Of a stretch of 42,946 nt of DNA, positions 36,680-42,946 are shown piece by piece; the first letter of the stretch is position 1, and each line of letters opens with the position of its first letter. The notes under the pieces were generated by a model that saw nothing but the letters and a program-made list of their open reading frames with translations, had not been told where the DNA came from and made no database searches. The stretch comes from Actinomycetes bacterium (GTDB taxonomy: Bacteria > Actinomycetota > Actinomycetes > Actinomycetales > Cellulomonadaceae): NCBI GenBank assembly GCA_023428465.1, contig JAEYXM010000289.1:1-42946 (forward strand), read 5' to 3'. Both the position numbers and the translations under genes were made by a program.

Positions 36680-38194
36680 ATGAAGCTCGAGCTCCGAGAC
36701 ATCACGAAGCGCTTCGGTCCGCTGGTCGCCAACGACCACATCTCGATCACGGTGGAGCCGGGTGAGATCCACTGCCTGCTCGGCGAGAACGGGGCCGGCA
36801 AGTCCACCCTCATGAACGTGCTCTACGGCCTGTACCAGGCCGACGAGGGCGAGGTGCTCCTCGACGACGAGGTGCAGCACTTCCGCGGCCCCGGCGACGC
36901 GATGGCCGCGGGCATCGGCATGGTGCACCAGCACTTCATGCTCATCCCGGTGTTCTCGGTCGCCGAGAACGTCATGCTCGGCAACGAGCCCACCTCGAGC
37001 GGTGGCCGCCTCGACCTGGACGCCGCGCGCGCCAAGGTGCGCGAGATCGCCGATCGGTTCGGCTTCCACCTCGACCCGGACGCCGTCGTCGAGGACCTGC
37101 CGGTCGGCGTCCAGCAGCGCATCGAGATCATCAAGGCCCTGTCGCGCGACGCGAAGGTCCTGATCTTCGACGAGCCGACCGCTGTCCTGACGCCGCAGGA
37201 GACCGACGAGCTGATGGCGATCATGCGCCAGCTCAAGGAGTCCGGTGCAGCCATCGTCTTCATCACGCACAAGCTGCGTGAGGTCCGTGAGGTCGCGGAC
37301 CGCATCACCGTGATCCGCCGCGGCGCCGTCGTCGGCGAGGCGACCCCGGACATGACCGACGCCCAGCTGGCCGCGATGATGGTCGGCCGCGCGGTGGAGC
37401 TGACGGTGCGCAAGGGGGAGCCGCAGCCGACGGAGTCGCTCCTCGAGGTGACGGACCTGGAGGTGACCGACGCCCGGGGCGCCGTCCTGGTCGACGAGGT
37501 CACCTTCACCGTGCGCGGCGGCGAGGTCCTCGTCATCGCCGGTGTCCAGGGCAACGGTCAGACCGAGCTCGCCGAGTCCCTGGTGGGCCTGCAGTCCGGT
37601 GTCTCCGGCAGCGTGCGCCTCAACGGTGTGGAGCTCGCCGGCCGCTCGGTGCGCGAGTTCCTCGAGCGCGGCGTCGGGTTCGTGCCCGAGGACCGCAACG
37701 TCGACGGCCTGGTGGGCGACTTCACCGTCGCCGAGAACCTCATGCTCGACCGGATCGTCGGACCACCGTTCGTCAAGGGCGGCGCGCTGCGGCTCGGCGT
37801 GCGTGACGAGTTCGCCGAGCGTGCCGTCGAGGAGTTCGACGTGCGCACGCAGGGCATCCACGAACCGGTCTCCCGGCTGTCCGGTGGCAACCAGCAGAAG
37901 GTCGTGCTGGCCCGCGAGCTGTCGCGGGAGCTGAGCCTGTTCGTGGCGTGCCAGCCCACGCGTGGCGTGGACGTCGGCTCGATCGAGTTCATCCACAAGC
38001 GCATCGTCGAGACGCGCGACTCGGGCATCCCGGTCGTGGTCGTGTCGACCGAGCTCGACGAGGCCGTCGGTCTGGGCGACCGGATCCTGGTGATGTACCG
38101 CGGCCGCGTGGTCGGCATCGTGCCGGCGACGACGCCGCGTGACGTCCTCGGGCTCATGATGGCCGGCGTGCCGGCGGAGGGGAGCGCAGCATGA
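36680..38194 (+). CDS. Double ABC ATPase of the nucleoside importer
   Basis: A 504-residue ATPase with two modules of the sugar/nucleoside type (YufO/NupA). Module 1: Walker A GENGAGKST at 35-43, and the signature replaced by LPVGVQQRIEI, as is normal in this family; Walker B VLIFDEPT. Module 2: degenerate Walker A GVQGNGQTEL and intact LSGGNQQKVVLAREL. EDRNVDGLV is also a family hallmark. Start ATG 36680 lies a short distance after AAGGAT. The stop overlaps the next gene by ATGA. It couples ATP hydrolysis to the two permeases that follow. Confidence 0.94.
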   Translation: MKLELRDITKRFGPLVANDHISITVEPGEIHCLLGENGAGKSTLMNVLYGLYQADEGEVLLDDEVQHFRGPGDAMAAGIGMVHQHFMLIPVFSVAENVMLGNEPTSSGGRLDLDAARAKVREIADRFGFHLDPDAVVEDLPVGVQQRIEIIKALSRDAKVLIFDEPTAVLTPQETDELMAIMRQLKESGAAIVFITHKLREVREVADRITVIRRGAVVGEATPDMTDAQLAAMMVGRAVELTVRKGEPQPTESLLEVTDLEVTDARGAVLVDEVTFTVRGGEVLVIAGVQGNGQTELAESLVGLQSGVSGSVRLNGVELAGRSVREFLERGVGFVPEDRNVDGLVGDFTVAENLMLDRIVGPPFVKGGALRLGVRDEFAERAVEEFDVRTQGIHEPVSRLSGGNQQKVVLARELSRELSLFVACQPTRGVDVGSIEFIHKRIVETRDSGIPVVVVSTELDEAVGLGDRILVMYRGRVVGIVPATTPRDVLGLMMAGVPAEGSAA

Positions 38195-39525
38195 GCGGCA
38201 CCGACGAGCCCCGCACGCCCGACACCTCGGGCCCGGCCGAGAGCGCACCGTCCGCCGCCGCAGCCGCGCAGAGCTCCGTGGCGAGCTCGCCGGACGCGGG
38301 CCCCGACCGCGGTGCGGACGCGGCGGACACCGAGTGGCGCGAGGTCTTCCAGCGGATCGTCGGCGGGAGCTGGCTGATCTCCCTGGGCGCGGTCCTCCTC
38401 GCGATCGTGGCGGGCTCGATCCTCATCGCGTTCACCGACGAGGGCGTGCGCGAGGCCTCGGGCTACTTCTTCTCGAGGCCCGCCGACACGTTCTCCGCGA
38501 TCGGCAGCGCGGTCGGCAGCGCCTACGCGGCCCTGTTCCGTGGGGCGGTGTGGGACTTCGAGGCCGACGGCTTCAGCGCCGCGATCCGGCCGTTCACGCA
38601 GACGTTGACGCGCGCGACGCCGCTCATCGCGGCCGGCCTCGGCGTCGCCCTGACGTTCCGCGCGGGCCTGTTCAACATCGGTGGTCGCGGGCAGATGCTG
38701 ATGGCCGCGGCCGCCGCCGGGTGGGTCGGCTTCACGTGGGACCTGCCGTGGCCGCTGCACATGCTCGTCGCGATGATCGCGGGCATGACGGCCGGTGCGC
38801 TGTGGTCGGGCATCGCTGGGGCGCTCAAGGCGTTCACGGGCGCCCACGAGGTCATCTCGACGATCATGCTCAACTACGTCGCGTTCTACCTGCTCTCGTA
38901 CGCCCTGGCGACGCCGGGCCTGCTCCAGGCGCCGGGCTCGGCGAACCCGAAGACGCCCCCGACGGCGGAGTCGGCGCAGATGCCCGACCTGTTCAGCGGG
39001 CACAACCTGCACCTCGGTTTCATCATCGTGCTCATCGCCGTCGGCTTCACGTGGTGGCTGCTCGAGCGGTCGACGATCGGCTTCCAGTACCGCGCAGTGG
39101 GCATCAACCCGCACGCGGCGCGCGTGGCCGGCATCGACGTCCGGCGCGTGACCGTGTCGGTCATGCTCGTGGCGGGTGCGCTCGTCGGGCTCGCGGGCAC
39201 CACCCAGGTGCAGGGCACGGTGACCACGGGCTTCAGCTCGGACATCGACGCGGGCATCGGCTTCGACGCCATCACGGTGGCGCTGCTGGGGCGGTCGCGG
39301 CCGCTCGGCGTGCTCGCCGCCGCGATCCTCTTCGGCGGCTTCAAGGCGGGCGGCTCGGTGATGCAGGCGGCCGAGGGCGTGCCGATCGAGATCGTCACCG
39401 TCGTCCAGTCGCTCATCGTCCTGTTCATCGCCGCGCCGCCGATCGTCCGGGCGGTGTTCCGCCTCCCCGAGCCGGGGCGCCGTCGGCGTCCGGCCCGTGC
39501 CGAGCGCAAGGAGGTGGCGGCGTGA
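38191..39525 (+). CDS. Nucleoside ABC transporter permease 1
   Basis: A 444-residue permease of the YufP type with about ten membrane helices. The first 45 residues are a Ser/Ala/Asp-rich cytoplasmic tail, longer than usual. ATPLIAAGLGVALTFRAGLFNIGGRGQMLMAA is the family core (about 145-175), and GFDAITVALLGRSRPLGVLAAAILFGGFKAGG lies in the C-terminal half (about 355-390). The start overlaps the ATPase stop, and the stop overlaps the next permease (GTGA). Confidence 0.93.
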   Translation: MSGTDEPRTPDTSGPAESAPSAAAAAQSSVASSPDAGPDRGADAADTEWREVFQRIVGGSWLISLGAVLLAIVAGSILIAFTDEGVREASGYFFSRPADTFSAIGSAVGSAYAALFRGAVWDFEADGFSAAIRPFTQTLTRATPLIAAGLGVALTFRAGLFNIGGRGQMLMAAAAAGWVGFTWDLPWPLHMLVAMIAGMTAGALWSGIAGALKAFTGAHEVISTIMLNYVAFYLLSYALATPGLLQAPGSANPKTPPTAESAQMPDLFSGHNLHLGFIIVLIAVGFTWWLLERSTIGFQYRAVGINPHAARVAGIDVRRVTVSVMLVAGALVGLAGTTQVQGTVTTGFSSDIDAGIGFDAITVALLGRSRPLGVLAAAILFGGFKAGGSVMQAAEGVPIEIVTVVQSLIVLFIAAPPIVRAVFRLPEPGRRRRPARAERKEVAA

Positions 39526-40823
39526 CCACGACGACCGTGACCCCGACGCCGTCGTCCGGCTCCGTCGAGGCGGACCTGCGGCACGTCACCGTCATCAGCC
39601 GCAAGCCGGCGATCGCCTACACGGTGGTCACGGCGCTGCTCGCGCTGCTGCTGGTGACCCAGCCCCGCGAGGGCAACGCCAACTTCCGGTTCTCGGCCGA
39701 CGTCGACGCGATCCGCATCCCGGACGTCGCCGTGCCCGGCCTGCCGCTCGCGTGGGTGTGCGTGGCGGTGCTCGTCGCCATCACCGCGATGTCGTGGTGG
39801 CTCCTGTCGGCGCGCCGGCCGTCGCCGATGTGGCTCGCCGCGATCTTCGCGCTCGCCGGCTTCGTGGCCTTCCTGGCCTGGGCGGGTGCCGGCAGCGACC
39901 GGGACTTCCCGGTGACCCGGCTGGTCGGCGGGGCCGTCCTGCTCGCGGTGCCGCTCGTATTCGGCGCGATGGGAGGTGTCATCGGCGAGCGCGCGGGTGT
40001 GGTGAACATCGCGATCGAGAGCCAGCTTCTCGCGGGCGCGTTCTGCGCCGCCATCGTCGGCTCGATCACGAAGAACCCGTACGCGGGCCTGGTCGCGGCG
40101 GTCGTCGCAGGCATGCTCGTGGCCCTGGTGCTGGGGATCTTCGCGATCACCTACCGCGTGGAACAGGTCATCGTTGGTGTGGTCCTCAACGTGCTGGTGG
40201 TGGGCCTGACGAGCTTCCTGTACTCGGAGCTCCTCGTCCCCAACGCGGAGACGCTGAACCAGACGGTGCGGTTCACGCCGGTGCGCATCCCCGTGCTCTC
40301 GGAGATCCCGATGCTCGGCCCCGCGCTGTTCAACCAGGCGATCATCGTCTACATCATGTACATCGCGGTCCCGGTGGTGTGGTTCGCGCTCTACCGGACG
40401 CGCTGGGGTCTGCGGCTGCGCGCGGTCGGTGAGCACCCGAAGGCCGCGGACACCGTGGGCGTCAAGGTCGAGCGGACCCGGTACCGGGCGCTGCTCATCG
40501 CCGGTGGCGTGGTCGGCATCGGCGGCGCGTTCTACACGGTCGTGTCGGTGTCCTCGTTCGGCAAGGAGATGACGGCGGGCGCGGGCTACATCGCCCTGGC
40601 AGCGGTCATCTTCGGCAAGTGGGACCCGGTCCGTGCCGCGTTCGCCGCGCTCCTGTTCGGCTTCGCGTCGAACCTGGAGAACGCGCTGAGCGTGGTCGGG
40701 GCTCCCGTACCCAGCCAGTTCATGCTGATGCTGCCCTACGTGGTGACGCTGCTCGCGGTGGCCGGCCTCGTGGGCAAGTCCCGGGCACCTGCCGCCGACG
40801 GAGTGCCCTACGTCAAGGAGTGA
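39522..40823 (+). CDS. Nucleoside ABC transporter permease 2
   Basis: A 433-residue permease of the YufQ type, partner of the preceding one. GERAGVVNIAIESQLLAGAFCAA is the counterpart of the NIGGRGQM block. GYIALAAVIFGKWDPVRAAFAALLFGFASNLEN is the conserved C-terminal stretch. About ten helices are visible. The N-terminal 90 residues include an extra membrane segment before the conserved core. GTG 39522 overlaps the upstream stop. Confidence 0.93.
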   Translation: MTTTTVTPTPSSGSVEADLRHVTVISRKPAIAYTVVTALLALLLVTQPREGNANFRFSADVDAIRIPDVAVPGLPLAWVCVAVLVAITAMSWWLLSARRPSPMWLAAIFALAGFVAFLAWAGAGSDRDFPVTRLVGGAVLLAVPLVFGAMGGVIGERAGVVNIAIESQLLAGAFCAAIVGSITKNPYAGLVAAVVAGMLVALVLGIFAITYRVEQVIVGVVLNVLVVGLTSFLYSELLVPNAETLNQTVRFTPVRIPVLSEIPMLGPALFNQAIIVYIMYIAVPVVWFALYRTRWGLRLRAVGEHPKAADTVGVKVERTRYRALLIAGGVVGIGGAFYTVVSVSSFGKEMTAGAGYIALAAVIFGKWDPVRAAFAALLFGFASNLENALSVVGAPVPSQFMLMLPYVVTLLAVAGLVGKSRAPAADGVPYVKE

Positions 40824-40846
40824 CCGCACCGAACGAGGGAGTCATC

Positions 40847-41245
40847 GTGCCCGAGGTGGACTGGGAAGCGCTGCGGTCCGCCGCGCGGGAGATCATGACG
40901 CGCGCCTACGTGCCGTACTCGCTCTTCCCCGTGGGCGCTGCGGCGCTCGTGGACGACGGCCGCGTGGTCGTCGGCTGCAACGTGGAGAACGCGTCCTACG
41001 GCGTGACCCTGTGCGCCGAGTGCGGCCTGGTGAGCGCGCTCGCGGCGTCCGGGGGCGGGCGCCTGGTCGCGTTCGCCTGCGTGGACGGGCACGGGAACGT
41101 CCTGATGCCCTGCGGGCGGTGCCGCCAGCTGCTCTACGAGCACGGTGGCCCGGACCTGCTGCTCGACACCGTCAGCGGCATCCGCAGCATGCGGGAGGTG
41201 CTGCCGGACGCCTTCGGACCCGTGGACCTGGAGGTGCGGGCATGA
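40847..41245 (+). CDS. cdd: Cytidine deaminase
   Basis: A 132-residue tetrameric-type zinc deaminase that converts cytidine and deoxycytidine to uridine forms. The zinc site is C56-A-E58 in TLCAECGLVSAL, with C89 and C92 in PCGRCRQL; E58 is the proton shuttle. CNVENASYG binds the nucleoside. Start GTG 40847 is preferred because GAGGGAG lies six bases upstream and the length then matches the family. GTG 40820, which touches the permease stop, would add nine residues with a ribosome binding site too close. It overlaps deoA by ATGA. Confidence 0.95.
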   Translation: MPEVDWEALRSAAREIMTRAYVPYSLFPVGAAALVDDGRVVVGCNVENASYGVTLCAECGLVSALAASGGGRLVAFACVDGHGNVLMPCGRCRQLLYEHGGPDLLLDTVSGIRSMREVLPDAFGPVDLEVRA

Positions 41246-42531
41246 CCGAGCCCTTCGACGCCGTCGACGTCATCGTCACCAAGCGGGACGGCGCTCGCCT
41301 GAGCGACGGCCAGATCGACTGGGTGGTCGACGCGTACACCCGCGGGGTCGTCGCGGACGAGCAGATGTCCTCGCTGGCCATGGCGATCCTCCTCAACGGC
41401 ATGGACCGGACGGAGATCGCCCGGTGGACCGCCGCGATGATCGCCTCGGGCGAGCGCCTGGACTTCTCCGGGCTGTCGCGGCCGACGGCGGACAAGCACT
41501 CCACCGGGGGCGTGGGCGACAAGATCACCCTGCCTCTGGCGCCGTTGGTCGCGGCGTGCGGCGTCGCGGTCCCGCAGCTGTCGGGGCGGGGGCTCGGCCA
41601 CACGGGCGGCACGCTCGACAAGCTCGAGTCGATCGCGGGCTGGCGTGCGGCGCTCAGCAACGACGAGATGCTCGCCCAGCTCGAGGATGTCGGTGCGGTC
41701 ATCTGCGCGGCGGGCTCGGGCCTGGCGCCCGCGGACCGCAAGCTCTACGCGCTGCGCGACGTCACGGGCACCGTGGAGGCGATCCCGCTCATCGCGAGCT
41801 CGATCATGAGCAAGAAGATCGCGGAGGGCACCGGCGCGCTCGTCCTCGACGTGAAGGTCGGGTCCGGTGCGTTCATGAAGACGCACGAGCGGGCGGCCGA
41901 GCTCGCCCGCACGATGGTCGACCTCGGCACGGACGCGGGCGTGACCACGGTCGCGCTGCTGACGGACATGTCGACGCCGCTCGGGCTGACCGTGGGCAAC
42001 GCGCTCGAGGTGCGCGAGTCCGTGGAGGTCCTCGCGGGCGGTGGGCCGTCGGACGTCGTCGAGCTCACGCTCGCGCTGGCGCGGGAGATGCTCGCCGCCG
42101 CAGGCCGCGACGACGTGGACCCGGCGGACGCCCTCGCGGACGGCCGGGCGATGGACGCCTGGCGGCGGATGATCGCCGCGCAGGGCGGTGAACCCGACGC
42201 GCCGCTGCCGACGGCGCGCGAGTCGGAGCAGGTCCTCGCACCCGCCGACGGCGTCCTCGTGGGCCTGGACGCGCTCGCGGTGGGTGTCGCGGCCTGGCGC
42301 CTCGGCGCCGGGCGTGCGCGCAAGGAGGACGCCGTGCAGGCGGGTGCCGGCATCGAGCTGCACGCCAAGCCGGGCGCCGTCGTGCGTGCGGGCGAGCCGA
42401 TCATGACCCTGTACACGGACACTCCGGAGCGCTTCGAGCGCGCGCGGGCGTCGCTCGAGGGCGCGGTCACGATCGCCCCCGAGGGCTCGCGGCCGCCGGA
42501 GCGCCCGATCGTGGCGGAGCGGATCGGCTGA
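41242..42531 (+). CDS. deoA: Thymidine phosphorylase
   Basis: A 429-residue enzyme that cleaves thymidine (and deoxyuridine) with phosphate to base and deoxyribose-1-phosphate. K85-H-S-T-G-G in the phosphate loop DKHSTGGVGDK and the signature SGRGLGHTGGTLDKLESI are intact. SSIMSKKIAEGTGALVLDVKVGSGAFMK is present in the alpha/beta domain. Together with the transporter and cytidine deaminase it completes an uptake-deaminate-phosphorolyse route for pyrimidine nucleosides. It overlaps the next gene by one base (TGATG). Confidence 0.96.
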   Translation: MTEPFDAVDVIVTKRDGARLSDGQIDWVVDAYTRGVVADEQMSSLAMAILLNGMDRTEIARWTAAMIASGERLDFSGLSRPTADKHSTGGVGDKITLPLAPLVAACGVAVPQLSGRGLGHTGGTLDKLESIAGWRAALSNDEMLAQLEDVGAVICAAGSGLAPADRKLYALRDVTGTVEAIPLIASSIMSKKIAEGTGALVLDVKVGSGAFMKTHERAAELARTMVDLGTDAGVTTVALLTDMSTPLGLTVGNALEVRESVEVLAGGGPSDVVELTLALAREMLAAAGRDDVDPADALADGRAMDAWRRMIAAQGGEPDAPLPTARESEQVLAPADGVLVGLDALAVGVAAWRLGAGRARKEDAVQAGAGIELHAKPGAVVRAGEPIMTLYTDTPERFERARASLEGAVTIAPEGSRPPERPIVAERIG

Positions 42532-42946
42532 TGACGCACCTCGCCGCGCTGCTGCGTCGGACGGGGGTGTGGCGGGGCGCGGAGAGCCGTTCGGGCGCGC
42601 CCGCCTGGCCGTCGTCGGCCGCCGTGGGGGCGGCGGTCGGGACGGGGTTCGCCGGGCCGACGTCGTCGGGCGTGGATCCGCTGGGCCTCGCGTCCCACGC
42701 GCGCCAGGTGAACGGCACGACGTGCGGCGCGGCCGTGCTCACGATGCTCGCCGCCCTGGGCGACCCCGGGCTGGCCGCGTGGCTCGCGACGGGTCGGCTG
42801 CCCGCAGGTGGCCCCCTGCCCACCGAGCTGTCGGGGGCGGGCCTCGCGGCGCTCGACGCGCTCGCGGACGCCCCGCCGGCCCGCCGGTTCGCCGCCGTCC
42901 AGCGCGTCTACCACCGCCGGGCGACGTCGGGCGCGCTGGCCGGGCT
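42531..42946 (+). CDS. Unknown protein with a C39-like Gln/Cys motif (truncated by window end)
   Basis: The first 138 codons of an open frame that runs off the window. The start ATG overlaps the deoA stop (TGATG), implying coupling. The N-terminus is Ala/Gly-rich (about 1-52) without a clear signal peptide. HARQVNGTTCGAAVLTMLA at about 57-75 matches the Q-x5-C-G-x-A arrangement of C39/papain-like peptidases, with Q59 as oxyanion residue and C65 as nucleophile. A His and Asp/Asn would be expected beyond the window. Function in a nucleoside operon is unclear. I do not recognise the gene. Confidence 0.6.
   Translation, partial: MTHLAALLRRTGVWRGAESRSGAPAWPSSAAVGAAVGTGFAGPTSSGVDPLGLASHARQVNGTTCGAAVLTMLAALGDPGLAAWLATGRLPAGGPLPTELSGAGLAALDALADAPPARRFAAVQRVYHRRATSGALAG

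Overview
The window is chromosomal DNA of a high-G+C actinomycete, most likely a member of the Cellulomonas group of the Micrococcales. The genus is inference. Base composition is strongly G+C rich, about one start codon in three is GTG, genes overlap by ATGA/GTGA/TGATG, and several markers are actinobacterial: mycothiol deacetylase MshB, a Rv1211-type DUF3117 protein, the SigE-RseA-HtrA-TatB module, a 7Fe ferredoxin beside DapC, and a divergent second dihydropteroate synthase. No transposase, integrase, phage gene, rRNA, tRNA or CRISPR array was seen. Apart from one locus near 28-29 kb this is a stable housekeeping region.

Layout. 0-3.75 kb: a peptide-type ABC transporter (end of permease 1, permease 2, fused double ATPase), with a PH-like membrane protein gene on the opposite strand between permease 2 and the ATPase. 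3.8-10.4 kb: typA/bipA, mshB, a small membrane protein, and a 1065-residue VanW-domain surface protein with a long Ala/Glu/Pro cytoplasmic tail. 10.4-17.7 kb: an orphan 72-residue domain gene diverging from ferredoxin and dapC, then citrate synthase behind a structured leader, a lysozyme-fold membrane protein, dapD and dapE. Together dapC, dapD and dapE supply three succinylase-branch steps to diaminopimelate and lysine. 16.9-21.8 kb: a LOG-family protein, FolP2-like protein, PIG-V-like membrane protein, DUF3117 protein and leucyl aminopeptidase.

21.8-26.1 kb: an O-methyltransferase gene that appears to start at ATC, divergent from the envelope-stress operon sigE-rseA-htrA-tatB. SigE is held by a zinc anti-sigma factor of the RseA type; HtrA is the membrane-anchored envelope protease. 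Four phased GTGGTCCA repeats lie just before sigE. 26.2-27.8 kb: trpS and a 2H phosphoesterase. 27.8-29.2 kb: a gene with an AbiEi-like N-terminus and a DUF559/Vsr-like nuclease C-terminus, bracketed by two copies of a 75-bp palindrome and by oppositely oriented C-rich tracts. This is the most unusual locus in the window.

29.2-32.7 kb: succinate dehydrogenase sdhCDAB on the minus strand. 32.8-35.2 kb: mannose-1-phosphate guanylyltransferase and an M20 amidohydrolase. 35.4-42.9 kb: a nucleoside-salvage operon (BMP-family lipoprotein, double ATPase, two permeases, cytidine deaminase, thymidine phosphorylase) ending in a truncated gene with a C39-like Gln/Cys motif.

Gene order follows, from memory, two Mycobacterium tuberculosis segments: typA-mshB-fdxC-dapC-dapD-dapE-LOG-folP2-DUF3117-OMT-sigE-rseA-htrA-tatB (about Rv1165 to Rv1224), and the trpS/sdh/cdd/deoA/manC genes of the Rv3264c-Rv3336c region. 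All calls rest on reading translations and motifs by eye; no database search was run.
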